Source of the DNA: Vulcaniibacterium gelatinicum
GTDB lineage: Bacteria > Pseudomonadota > Gammaproteobacteria > Xanthomonadales > Xanthomonadaceae
DNA length: 64,000 nucleotides
Assembly (NCBI RefSeq): GCF_008033445.1
Contig: NZ_VNKO01000004.1
Coordinates: forward strand, 62,001-126,000
Direction: 5' to 3'
Part shown: positions 38,971 through 47,884 of the stretch, one piece after another
Layout of the letters: every line of letters starts with the position of its first letter
Position numbering within the stretch: position 1 is the stretch's first letter
Program-made: the position numbers and the translations under genes
The notes under the pieces: generated by a model
What the model was told of the DNA's origin: nothing
What the model saw: only the letters and a program-made list of their open reading frames with translations
Databases searched by the model: none

Positions 38971-38995
38971 GCGACCCCGGCGCAGGCCGGGGCCG
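38971..38995. repeat. REP-like palindrome
   Basis: CCCCGGC (38975-38981), GCAG loop, GCCGGGG (38986-38992): a perfect 7-bp stem in the gap between the cysteine dioxygenase and DUF2214 genes. Similar short palindromes occur at 1155-1168 and 11934-11976. Confidence 0.55.
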
Positions 38996-39019
38996 GGCAC
39001 GCATGCCGACCTGACGCCC

Positions 39020-39472
39020 ATGCTCACCGACCTCATCCTCGCCATCCTGCACCACCTGCTCGTGTTCGGCCTGGCCGCGATGCTCGTGGCCGAAGCCGTC
39101 CTGCTGCGCGGCCCGCTCGCCGCCGACACCGTGCCGCGCCTGGCGCGGCTGGACGCCGGCTACGGCCTGAGCGCGCTCGCGCTGCTGGCCGTGGGCTTCG
39201 CCCGTGTCGGCATGGGCGTGAAGGGCGACGACTTCTACCTGCACAACCCCTGGTTCCACGCCAAGCTCGGCGTGTTCCTGCTGGTCGGCCTGCTCTCGAT
39301 CGCCCCCACCCTGCGCTTCCTGCGCTGGCGCAAGGCCCTGCGCACCGACCCCGCCTGGCGCCCCGCCCCCGACGAGGTCGCCCGCACCCGCCGCATGGTC
39401 CGCATCGAACTGGTCCTGCTCGGCGCGATCTTCGCCCTCGCCGCCGCGACCGCGCGCCACGGCGGCTTCTGA
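39020..39472 (+). CDS. DUF2214 family membrane protein
   Basis: 150-aa integral membrane protein with four predicted helices (about 8-28, 48-66, 82-98 and 132-146). The segment DDFYLHNPWFHAKLGVFLLVGLLSIAPTLRFLRW is characteristic of DUF2214. Function unknown. The ATG at 39020 follows a REP-like palindrome; no strong Shine-Dalgarno. tRNA-Leu starts 46 nt after the stop. Confidence 0.75.
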   Translation: MLTDLILAILHHLLVFGLAAMLVAEAVLLRGPLAADTVPRLARLDAGYGLSALALLAVGFARVGMGVKGDDFYLHNPWFHAKLGVFLLVGLLSIAPTLRFLRWRKALRTDPAWRPAPDEVARTRRMVRIELVLLGAIFALAAATARHGGF

Positions 39473-39499
39473 CGCACCGAGCCGCCTGGCGGGGTTCGC

Positions 39500-39505
39500 T
39501 ATACT
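39500..39505 (+). promoter_or_regulatory. Putative tRNA-Leu promoter -10
   Basis: TATACT 13 nt before the tRNA 5' end, giving a predicted transcript start near 39512. A -35 is not obvious. Confidence 0.5.
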
Positions 39506-39518
39506 GCCCCCCCCCGCT

Positions 39519-39604
39519 GCCGGCGTGGCGGAACGGTAGACGCAGCGGACTCAAAATCCGCCGATGGCGACATCGTGAGAGTTCGAGTCTCTCCGCCGGC
39601 ACCA
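39519..39604 (+). tRNA. tRNA-Leu (anticodon CAA)
   Basis: Full cloverleaf: acceptor GCCGGCG pairs with CGCCGGC (39594-39600), discriminator A and encoded CCA (39602-39604). The anticodon stem GCGGA/TCCGC encloses CTCAAAA with anticodon CAA, which reads UUG. The long variable arm and the TTCGAGT T-loop confirm a class II leucine tRNA. It is followed by an intrinsic terminator and by the repeat-bounded accessory segment. Confidence 0.97.
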
Positions 39605-39609
39605 CCCCG

Positions 39610-39640
39610 CACCCGCCCTCGCGCGGGTGTCGTCGTTTTT
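39610..39640 (+). terminator. Intrinsic terminator of tRNA-Leu
   Basis: Stem CACCCGC (39610-39616) / GCGGGTG (39623-39629), six-base loop, then TCGTCGTTTTT. It lies 5 nt after the tRNA. Its right half is part of the 53-bp sequence that is repeated at 40642. Confidence 0.8.
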
Positions 39641-39673
39641 GGACCGCGCAAAAAGGAAGGCCCAGTCTCGCGG
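39621..39673 (+). repeat. Direct repeat, copy 1 (tRNA-Leu trailer)
   Basis: 53-bp segment covering the right arm of the tRNA-Leu terminator, its T-run and the downstream sequence. It matches 40642-40694 at 45 of 53 positions without gaps, with a perfectly identical 21-bp core (39649-39669). Confidence 0.85.
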
Positions 39674-39819
39674 TGGCGCCGTTGGCCCCGGCGGTACGGA
39701 AATCAGCGGCCCGCCTCGGCAAGCGGCATTTTTCGCACGGCTGCCGATGTGGTACGTTGACTTGCGAGTTTCATGGTCGTGTTTGCGAACCGCGCTCTTC
39801 GGCGCGGAGGAGACATGCC

Positions 39820-40113
39820 ATGAAAACGCCGTTCACCGCCGAATACACCGTCCGCTGGTCGCCGGAGCACATGCGCGCGCTGTGCGCGGCGCTCAGGGCC
39901 ACCCCGGACGAAGTGCTGTTCATGGCCCTGACCCACTTCCACGAAACCCTGTACGTCGGCGGCGTGACGCGTTCTCCGCCTCCGGAGGGCGTGGTCCTTC
40001 CGTTCACGTCGGTGGAAGAGGCCGAGCGCGCTGCCGCGACCATCGAGGCCTATCTCGCGGCGCAGACCGGCACCACCGGAGAGGCCGCCCCGCATGCACG
40101 TGACGAGCCATAG
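39820..40113 (+). CDS. Hypothetical protein, 97 aa, orphan
   Basis: I do not recognise this protein. The ATG at 39820 has a strong Shine-Dalgarno GGAGGAGA (39806-39813) at good spacing, which argues for real translation. It reads MKTPFTAEYTVRWSPEHMRAL at the start, followed by LCAALRATPDEVLFMALTHF, a strand-like ETLYVGGVT, PPPEGVVLPFTSVEEAERAAATIEAYLA, and a short Thr/Ala-rich tail. No signal peptide or membrane helix. The mix looks like a small soluble alpha/beta protein. It lies between tRNA-Leu and a broken toxin gene, in the same frame as the toxin remnant and separated from it by its TAG stop. Whether it was an antitoxin is unknown. Confidence 0.55.
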   Translation: MKTPFTAEYTVRWSPEHMRALCAALRATPDEVLFMALTHFHETLYVGGVTRSPPPEGVVLPFTSVEEAERAAATIEAYLAAQTGTTGEAAPHARDEP

Positions 40114-40407
40114 CGGCATCACGGAGGTGTTGGCTGCCCCCGGTTTGCCAAGGCGCAGGCACTGCTGGCGATCCTGGCCCAGGGTCCGTTCCAGACACCG
40201 CCCCCCTACGAGAAACTGGTCGGCGACCTGGCAGGGGCTTACTCGCGCCGCATCAACATCCAGCATCGGCTGGTGCATCAGGTGCTGGAAGCGGAACGCG
40301 TGGTCAAGGTGCTGCGAATGTGGACACACTACGAGCAGCAGCCAACAACTCGTCCAAGCCGACACCGCTTCGTGGCCCGGCTTGGCAGAAAAAGGAGTCA
40401 GCCATGA
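40114..40407 (+). pseudogene. Txe/YoeB family toxin remnant, N-terminus missing
   Basis: Open frame between a TAG (40111-40113) and a TGA (40405-40407), with no usable start codon. The part from about 40147 matches the RelE-fold Txe/YoeB mRNA interferase family: AKAQALLAILAQGPFQTPP, then VGDLAGAYSRRINIQHRLV and the terminal VVKVLRMWTHYE. These include the conserved SRRINxxHRLVY core and the THYE end. The first 20-25 residues, expected before AKAQ, are absent, as is a cognate Phd/YefM antitoxin gene. After THYE the frame reads on through an attC-like stem-loop (about 26 extra residues), so the original stop seems lost. GC and codon use look lower than in neighbours. Confidence 0.75.
40340..40387 (+). 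repeat. Degenerate attC-like (integron 59-base element) stem-loop
   Basis: The order AGCCAAC, AACTCGT, CCAAGCCG (40354-40361), a short inner hairpin CCGC-TTC-GTGG, and CGGCTTGG (40378-40385) follows the layout of the L''/L' boxes of integron attC sites, whose typical form is AACAA-TTCAAGCCGA...TCGGCTTAA. The R' box (GTTRRRY) expected on the right is missing, so it would be inactive. It immediately follows the toxin sequence, the place an attC has in a cassette. Confidence 0.45.
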
Positions 40408-40580
40408 GGGTCTTCTTCAAGGGCTTCCTCGAAGGTGCGGCGCAGGGCCTCCGCGAAACCCCGAGGGGCTACCTCGCTCCTGCCCTCGCCTTCTTCCGCT
40501 GGCTGTTCTTGGTCACCGACAGGGAGATCCGGCGGGCCAACACCAGACGTTCGAAGCGCCAACGGTTGCCGGAGCAATAG
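40404..40580 (+). CDS. Hypothetical small protein, 58 aa
   Basis: Starts at the ATG 40404 with a very good Shine-Dalgarno AAGGAG (40392-40397), overlapping the TGA that ends the toxin remnant. The protein begins MRVFFKGFLEGAAQGLRET, has a hydrophobic aromatic stretch YLAPALAFFRWLFLVT (about 23-38) that could be a membrane helix or an amphipathic anchor, and ends in a very basic tail (RRANTRRSKRQR). No family recognised. It lies directly after the attC-like element, where a following gene cassette would begin. Confidence 0.45.
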   Translation: MRVFFKGFLEGAAQGLRETPRGYLAPALAFFRWLFLVTDREIRRANTRRSKRQRLPEQ

Positions 40581-40641
40581 GCCCTCCTCCCGGCCGAGGG
40601 GAGTGGCTGTTCGTGCCCTGGATCGTCTGCCCGCGGCGGCA

Positions 40642-40694
40642 GCGCGGGCGTCATCGTTTGCGCGCCGCACAAAAAGGAAGGCCCAGTCTCACGG
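40642..40694 (+). repeat. Direct repeat, copy 2 (degenerate tRNA-trailer copy)
   Basis: 53-bp partner of 39621-39673 with 45 identities; the core 40670-40690 is identical. Here the T-run is broken (TTTGC), and the terminator stem is only partly kept (GCCCGC and GCGGGC around 40629-40649). Confidence 0.85.
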
Positions 40695-40727
40695 GATTGT
40701 CGTGGATCCCGGAGGGGACTGGACCTT
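40678..40727. other. Long hairpin in repeat copy 2
   Basis: AAGGCCCAGTC (40678-40688) pairs with GACTGGACCTT (40717-40727, one G-U), and inside it CGGGAT (40692-40697) pairs with ATCCCG (40706-40711). It lies between the convergent 58-aa ORF and the gluzincin-like gene and could end transcription, though only a weak TTCTT follows. The right arm is missing at copy 1. Confidence 0.55.
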
Positions 40728-40815
40728 CTTCGCCGGAGCGATTTCGACCGGTTTTCAGGCCGTGCCGATTTTTCTCCGACGCCGCCACCATACCCGGACG
40801 GGTGTTAGGAACCGG

Positions 40816-41298
40816 TTAACCGGGCGCGCGTCCCGGGCGCCGCTCGTCGGAGGCCCAGGGCCACCATCCGCGCCCGGTGAGGGCGTAGCGGTCGGCGGCG
40901 CGTTCGAAGCGGTTGCGGGCGCTGATGCCGCCGCACAGCAGGTACAGCGGCAGGAACAGCGGGCCGAGCGCCATGTACTGGTACACGTGCGCGCGTTCGT
41001 GGTCGGCGAGGCGGATCGCGGGGTCGTGGCGGTGGCCGGCGCGGTGGGCGTAGGTCACGCACTCGGTGTCGAGGCTGTGGCCGGTGTGCAGGATCACGTT
41101 GCCGAAGGTGATCGCGCCGCCCGGCCCCCAGGGCCAGCGCTGGAACACCAGCGCCAGCTCGCGGCGGCGCAGTTGCGCGTGCGCGCCGAACGCCAGCCCG
41201 AGCGCGCCCGCGAGCAGGCCGAGCGCGGTGTTCGGCAGCGTCCACAGCATGCCGGCCAGCGCCAGCGCGACGCGCGATCCGCGCACCGGCGCAGTCAC
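40816..41298 (-). CDS. Gluzincin-like protein (HEXXH ... EXXXD) in PHA operon
   Basis: 160-aa protein of no named family that I recognise. GTG start at 41298 overlaps the phaC stop (GTGA), so it is translated together with phaC. It has a hydrophobic N-terminal segment (about 12-38), then the zinc-protease motif HERAH (His100-Glu101-x-x-His104) followed by a membrane-like stretch YMALGPLFLPLYLL and NRFERAADRYAL, where Glu132 and Asp136 form EXXXD as in M48-type gluzincins. The spacing and order fit a small membrane-associated metallopeptidase. The C-terminal tail is Arg/Pro-rich. Its link to polyhydroxyalkanoate metabolism comes only from position. Confidence 0.6.
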   Translation of the reverse strand: MTAPVRGSRVALALAGMLWTLPNTALGLLAGALGLAFGAHAQLRRRELALVFQRWPWGPGGAITFGNVILHTGHSLDTECVTYAHRAGHRHDPAIRLADHERAHVYQYMALGPLFLPLYLLCGGISARNRFERAADRYALTGRGWWPWASDERRPGRAPG

Positions 41299-42365
41299 GG
41301 CGCGCGCGCGGCGAGCCAATCGTGGATGGTCTGCGGCACTTCCTTCTGCGCGCGGCCGGAGACGTAGATGCCGATGTGGCCGCCGCGGAAGCTGAGCTCG
41401 GTGTAGTCGTCGGTGCCGATCAGCCCGCGCAGCGCGCGCGAGGCGGACGGCGGGACCAGGTGGTCCTGCTCGGCGAAGATGTTGAGCACCGGCATCTCGA
41501 TCATGCCCAGGTGCACCTCGCGCCCGCCGATGCGGATGCCGCCGTTGACGAAACCGTTGCGCTGGTAGAAGTCGCGGATGAACTGCCGGAACGCCTCGCC
41601 GGCCTGGTCGGGCGAGTCGAAGATCCACTTCTCCATGCGCAGGAAGTCCTCCACCGCCTTGCGGTCGTCGAGGATGTCCACCAGTCCCATGTACTTCTGC
41701 ACGAACAGGCGCGCCGGCTTGAGGGTGAGGTAGCACCAGTTCATCAGGTCGGCGGGCACGTTGCCGAGCGTGTCCACGAACAGGTCCACGTCCAGCTCGC
41801 GCGTCCAGTGCGAGAGCATGTTGTCCGGGGTGTGGAAGTCCACCGGGGTGACCATCGTGACCAGGTTGCGGATCTTCCCGGGGTGGAGCGAGGCGTAGCA
41901 GAGCGAGAACGCGCCGCCCTGGCAGATGCCGAGCAGGTTGATCGCGTCCAGGCCGTGCGCCTGGCGCAGGTGGTCCACCGCGCCGCCGAGGAAGCGCTCG
42001 ATGTAGTCCTCGAGGGTGAGGAAGCGGTCGGAGCGGTCGGGGTAGCCCCAGTCAATGATGTACACGTCCTCGCCGCGCGCAAGCAGGCCGCGCACGATCG
42101 AACGATCCTCCTGCAGATCCACCATGTACGGCCGGTTGACCAGCGCGTAGCTGATCAGCAGCGGCACCTTCGCGGTGGGCGGGCGCTCGCCGCGGTAGCG
42201 GTACAGCACCACTTTGCCGTCGCGCCAGACGGCCTCCTTCGGTGTGGCGCCGTAGTCCACGTCGTCCACCTCGCGCAGGGTCTGCAGTCCGGCGGCGAGC
42301 TTGCGCTGCAGGTGCAATGCCTCCTCGGCGAGGGCGGCGGGGGTGAGATCGAGCGGCGTGTCCAT
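41295..42365 (-). CDS. phaC: Class III poly(R)-hydroxyalkanoate synthase subunit PhaC
   Basis: Catalytic subunit that polymerises (R)-3-hydroxyacyl-CoA into storage polyester granules. The 356-aa length is that of class III enzymes, which need PhaE. The lipase-like box GICQGG carries the nucleophile Cys148; the catalytic Asp and His are in AEQDHLVPP and FRGGHIGIYVSGR. Other landmarks are DVYIIDWGYPDRSDRFL (100-116) and TPVDFHTPDN. Start ATG at 42365 lies right after the phaE stop (2 nt). Genes for 3-ketothiolase and reductase (phaA, phaB) are not in the window. Confidence 0.95.
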   Translation of the reverse strand: MDTPLDLTPAALAEEALHLQRKLAAGLQTLREVDDVDYGATPKEAVWRDGKVVLYRYRGERPPTAKVPLLISYALVNRPYMVDLQEDRSIVRGLLARGEDVYIIDWGYPDRSDRFLTLEDYIERFLGGAVDHLRQAHGLDAINLLGICQGGAFSLCYASLHPGKIRNLVTMVTPVDFHTPDNMLSHWTRELDVDLFVDTLGNVPADLMNWCYLTLKPARLFVQKYMGLVDILDDRKAVEDFLRMEKWIFDSPDQAGEAFRQFIRDFYQRNGFVNGGIRIGGREVHLGMIEMPVLNIFAEQDHLVPPSASRALRGLIGTDDYTELSFRGGHIGIYVSGRAQKEVPQTIHDWLAARAP

Positions 42366-42366
42366 G

Positions 42367-43362
42367 TCAGTGCTCCTTCCCGGTGCGGGACGATGCGGCC
42401 TTCCTGCGGGCCGGCGCGGCGGCGGTCTTGCGTGCTGCGGCAGGCTTGCGCGCGCCGGCGGCCGCGGGCGTGTCCGCGGCCGTGCGCAACGCCTCGCGCA
42501 GGCGCCGCACCTCGCGCTCCAGTTCGGTGATCTTGCGGTGCGCGGCATCCACCTCGGTGCGGGTGGGCATGCCGAACTGGCCGCACAACAGCTCCACTTC
42601 CTTCTGCACGCCGGCGCGCACGCGCATCTGCGCGTTGACCAGCGCGCCGTACACCGTGCGGTACTCGGGCGAGAGCGCGACCTCGGCCCAGGCCTCCTCC
42701 ACCGCGTCCACCCACAGGTCGAACAGCGCGCGCGCCGAACCGATCCGCGGCGCGCCGTCGCCGCGCCCGGCCAGGCGCAGCTCGAAGATCTCGTATGCGC
42801 GCTGGCCCGCCTTCAGCATCAGCGCGTTGTAGTCGTTGAGGCGCTGCTGGTAGTCGAGCTGGGCCTGGGCGAGCTTCTGCCAGCGCTCCTGGTGCTCGCG
42901 GGCGAAGCCGAACGCGGGCAGGCCCAGCAGGCCGCGCGTCTCGCGCTGCCAGGACTCCAGCCACGGCGAGACCGCCTCCATCCACTGGTCCAGGCCCTGC
43001 TGGCCCTGGCCGCGCATGCTCCGGAACATCTCCGGGAACGGGTTCTCACCGACCGCGCCCAGCGCCTGCTTCCAGGCCCGCGCGATCTCGGCCGCGCCCG
43101 CCTCCTGGCCGGCGAACCGGGCCGAGACCTGCTGCGCCGCGCCGTACCAGTCGCGCGCCAGGGTGTTGAAGCGCTCCACCGCGGCGTTGGCCTCGGCCCG
43201 GCCGCTGCGGGCGAGCTGGGTCCACCAGTCCACCGCCTCGTGCCAGGCCTGCACCCCGGCGGTGATCGCCTCGCCGCTGGCCTGGCTGCGCAGGGTCTGG
43301 CCCCACGCGTTCCAGAACTGGCGCGCGAGCGCCTCGAAATCCTGTTGCTGTCCGCTGGTCAT
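42367..43362 (-). CDS. phaE: Class III PHA synthase subunit PhaE
   Basis: 331-aa partner subunit required for activity of class III PhaC. The N-terminus DFEALARQFWNAWGQ and central region WLESWQRETRGLLGLPAFGFAREHQERW are typical, as is FDLWVDAVEEAWAE. A coiled coil (about 265-290, HRKITELEREVRRLREAL) precedes an Ala/Lys/Pro-rich basic tail reminiscent of histone-like or phasin (PhaF-type) tails, which may touch DNA; this is inference. First gene of the phaE-phaC-gluzincin unit; divergent from the pirin gene. Confidence 0.9.
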   Translation of the reverse strand: MTSGQQQDFEALARQFWNAWGQTLRSQASGEAITAGVQAWHEAVDWWTQLARSGRAEANAAVERFNTLARDWYGAAQQVSARFAGQEAGAAEIARAWKQALGAVGENPFPEMFRSMRGQGQQGLDQWMEAVSPWLESWQRETRGLLGLPAFGFAREHQERWQKLAQAQLDYQQRLNDYNALMLKAGQRAYEIFELRLAGRGDGAPRIGSARALFDLWVDAVEEAWAEVALSPEYRTVYGALVNAQMRVRAGVQKEVELLCGQFGMPTRTEVDAAHRKITELEREVRRLREALRTAADTPAAAGARKPAAARKTAAAPARRKAASSRTGKEH

Positions 43363-43548
43363 CGTGCGGCCTCCTGCATCCGTCCGCGCATGCTAGCGGG
43401 CTGAATGTGGCAGTGCCATGCGGGCGGGGTCGGCCCGTCGTTCCGGGGGTGGAACGCTGGGGGCGGCCGGCCGCACTACCGCAATCGCCTCAGGGAGCCC
43501 ATCGTGTCGCGCATGGCACGTTCCCGTGCCCCCCGATCGGGAGAGCCC

Positions 43549-44412
43549 ATGAAGAAGGTCCTCGGCATCCACACCGCCGCGCCCCAGCACTGGGTCGGCG
43601 ACGGTTTCCCGGTGCGTTCGCTGTTCTCCTACGACAACCTCGCGCGCCAGATCAGCCCGTTCCTGATGCTGGACTACGCCGCGCCGACCCGGTTCGAGCC
43701 GGCCGCGCGGCCGCGCGGGGTGGGCGTGCATCCGCACCGCGGCTTCGAGACCGTGACCATCGTGTACTCGGGCGAGCTGGAACACCGCGACTCCACCGGT
43801 GCGGGCGGAAAGATCGGCCCCGGCGACGTGCAGTGGATGACCGCGGCCTCGGGCATCCTGCACGAGGAGTTCCATTCGCAGGAGTTCACCCGCAACGGCG
43901 GCACCATGGAGATGGTGCAGCTGTGGGTGAACCTGCCGGCGCGCGACAAGATGGCGTCCCCCGGCTACCAGACCCTGCTCGCCGCCGACATCCCCGTGGT
44001 GGACCTGCCCGACGGCGCCGGCCGGATGCGCGTGATCGCCGGCGAATACGCGGGCCGGCGCGGGCCTGCGCGCACCTTCACGCCGATGGACGTGTGGGAC
44101 CTGCGCCTGGCCACCGGCGGCAAGGCGCGCTTCGACATCGCCGAAGGGCGCACGCTCGCGCTGGCGGTGCTGCACGGCACCGTGCTGGTCAACGGCCAGC
44201 ACGTCGCACGCCAGATGCAGCTGGTGATCCTCGACCGCGCCGGCAGCGGCTTCGAGATCGAGGCCAACGACGACGCCACCGTGCTGGTGCTCTCGGGCGA
44301 GCCGCTCGACGAACCGATCGTCGGCTACGGCCCGTTCGTGATGAACACGGTCGAGGAGATCCGCCAGGCGATCGCCGACTTCAACAGCGGCCGGTTCGGT
44401 CGTCTGGGCTGA
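43549..44412 (+). CDS. Pirin family protein
   Basis: 287-aa bicupin iron-binding protein of the pirin family; some members are quercetinases or redox sensors and the role in this clade is unknown. Metal ligands are His61 and His63 (GVHPHRGFETVT) and His105 and Glu107 (ASGILHEEFHS), matching human pirin. The C-terminal cupin and VGYGPFVMNT(V/R)EEI ending are conserved. The ATG at 43549 has GGGAGAG 5 nt upstream. The gap of 57 nt to dinB includes a separate promoter. Confidence 0.93.
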   Translation: MKKVLGIHTAAPQHWVGDGFPVRSLFSYDNLARQISPFLMLDYAAPTRFEPAARPRGVGVHPHRGFETVTIVYSGELEHRDSTGAGGKIGPGDVQWMTAASGILHEEFHSQEFTRNGGTMEMVQLWVNLPARDKMASPGYQTLLAADIPVVDLPDGAGRMRVIAGEYAGRRGPARTFTPMDVWDLRLATGGKARFDIAEGRTLALAVLHGTVLVNGQHVARQMQLVILDRAGSGFEIEANDDATVLVLSGEPLDEPIVGYGPFVMNTVEEIRQAIADFNSGRFGRLG

Positions 44413-44456
44413 CGGATCGTCACGCACGCACGGCGGGCCGTTGCCCGGCTACGGCC

Positions 44457-44462
44457 TAGAAT
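44457..44462 (+). promoter_or_regulatory. Putative dinB promoter -10, leaderless arrangement
   Basis: TAGAAT (one mismatch) ends 7 nt before the GTG at 44470; the predicted start (about 44469) is next to the start codon, and no Shine-Dalgarno sequence is present. No good -35 at the right distance. Confidence 0.45.
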
Positions 44463-44469
44463 CGGCGGC

Positions 44470-45564
44470 GTGACCGCAGCGCCGCGCAAGATCATCCACG
44501 TGGACATGGACGCGTTCTACGCGTCGGTGGAGCAGCGCGACGATCCGTCGCTGCGCGGCCGGCCGGTGGTCGTCGCCTGGCGCGGGCCGCGCTCGGTGGT
44601 GTGCGCGGCGAGCTACGAGGCGCGCCGGTTCGGCGTGCGTTCGGCGATGCCCGCGGTGCGCGCCGAGCGGCTGTGCCCGCAGGCGGTGTTCGTGCCGCCG
44701 GACTTCCCGCGCTACAAGGCCGTGTCGCGGCAGGTGCGGGAGATCTTCGCCCGCCACACCGACCTGATCGAACCACTCTCGCTCGACGAGGCCTACCTCG
44801 ACGTGACCGTGACCAGGAGCGGCCTGCCGAGCGCGACCGCCACCGCGCAGGCGATCCGCGCCGCGATCCGCGAGGAGACCGGGCTCACCGCCTCCGCCGG
44901 CGTGGCGCCGAACAAGTTCCTGGCCAAGATCGCCAGCGACTGGAACAAGCCCGACGGGCTGTTCGTGATCCGGCCGCAGCAGGCGGAGGCCTTCCTCACT
45001 CCGCTGCCGGTCGCGCGCCTGCCGGGCGTGGGCAAGGTGATGGAACGCCGCCTGGCCGAGCTCGGCATCACCACCGTGGGCGAATTGCGCGCCTGCGGCG
45101 CGGCGGAACTGGAACGCCGCTTCGGCCGCTGGGGCCTGCGCCTGCACGAACTCTCGCGCGGGCTCGACGACAGCCCGGTGGTGACCGAGCGGCCGACGAT
45201 GCAGCTCTCCAGCGAGGACACCTTCGAGCACGACCTGTTGCTGGCCGAACTCGAACCGCACATCCGCCGGCTCGCGGCCAGGACCTGGGAACACTACGAG
45301 GACGAGCGCCGGCGCGACCCGCACCGCGTCGCCCGCACCGTGGTGCTGAAACTGAAGACCTCCGACTTCCGCATCCTCAGCCGCAGCCTGACCCCGCCCG
45401 AACGCCCGCGCAGCGCGCAGGAGCTGGCCGGGATCGCCTGCGCGCTGCGCGAGCGCGTGGACCTGCCGCCGCGGACGCGCTACCGCCTGGCCGGCGTGGG
45501 TCTGTCCGGATTCGCCGACGAGGCGCGGCTGGAGGCGCAGCGCGACCTGTTCGGCGGCGGCTGA
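44470..45564 (+). CDS. dinB: DNA polymerase IV (Y family)
   Basis: Error-prone translesion polymerase of 364 aa. Catalytic acidic residues lie in [11 protein letters not shown] (Asp12, Asp14) and SLDEAYLDV; Tyr17 occupies the steric-gate place that is Phe13 in E. coli. The helix-hairpin-helix ([16 protein letters not shown]) and the little finger with [17 protein letters not shown] follow, and the C-terminal QRDLF is a classic sliding-clamp binding motif. GTG start at 44470, apparently leaderless. No Xanthomonas-type LexA box (TTAG-N6-TACTA) is visible nearby. Ends at a shared bidirectional terminator. Confidence 0.96.
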   Translation: MTAAPRKIIHVDMDAFYASVEQRDDPSLRGRPVVVAWRGPRSVVCAASYEARRFGVRSAMPAVRAERLCPQAVFVPPDFPRYKAVSRQVREIFARHTDLIEPLSLDEAYLDVTVTRSGLPSATATAQAIRAAIREETGLTASAGVAPNKFLAKIASDWNKPDGLFVIRPQQAEAFLTPLPVARLPGVGKVMERRLAELGITTVGELRACGAAELERRFGRWGLRLHELSRGLDDSPVVTERPTMQLSSEDTFEHDLLLAELEPHIRRLAARTWEHYEDERRRDPHRVARTVVLKLKTSDFRILSRSLTPPERPRSAQELAGIACALRERVDLPPRTRYRLAGVGLSGFADEARLEAQRDLFGGG

Positions 45565-45611
45565 CCCCGGCCGCCAGGCGCCCCTCGCCGCCTGCGGCCG
45601 GAACGCGCATG

Positions 45612-45638
45612 AAAAAAGCGGGCCGAAGCCCGCTTTTT
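45612..45638. terminator. Bidirectional terminator dinB / pnp
   Basis: A-run, GCGGGC, CGAA loop, GCCCGC, T-run (AAAAAAGCGGGC / GCCCGCTTTTT). It can end dinB transcripts on the plus strand and pnp on the minus strand. Confidence 0.9.
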
Positions 45639-45665
45639 CCGGATGCGCCGCGGTCGCCGCGCCGG

Positions 45666-47765
<2,100 letters not shown>

Positions 47766-47843
47766 GTTGGTGATTTCCTTCGGTTCGATGCCGGCCGCAC
47801 GGAGCCCCTGCTCCGGCGGCGATGAAGTGCAGGCCATGGGCCC

Positions 47844-47875
47844 AAAAAAGCCGCGGCGCATCGCTGCGCCGCGGC
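47844..47875 (-). terminator. Terminator between rpsO and pnp
   Basis: On the minus strand GCCGCGGCGCA (47875-47865), GCGA loop, TGCGCCGCGGC (47860-47850), then TTTTTT (47849-47844): 11-bp stem and a T-run. It lies about 10 nt after the rpsO stop. In E. coli the equivalent region contains the pnp leader processed by RNase III. Confidence 0.9.
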
Positions 47876-47884
47876 GGGTGGGGT

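Noticed and set aside
39519-39604. tRNA-Leu 3' end as a classical integrase att site
   Set aside because: The direct repeats start after the tRNA (39621), not in it, and no integrase gene is present. The repeat-bounded segment is reported without naming att sites.
39757-39762. TTGACT as -35 for the 97-aa ORF
   Set aside because: The expected -10 reads TGTTTG, not close to consensus.
44449-44459. CTACGGCCTAG (CTA-N5-TAG) near the dinB start, possible LexA box
   Set aside because: It does not fit the xanthomonad LexA consensus TTAG-N6-TACTA and overlaps the -10; the inverted repeat is too short to mean much.
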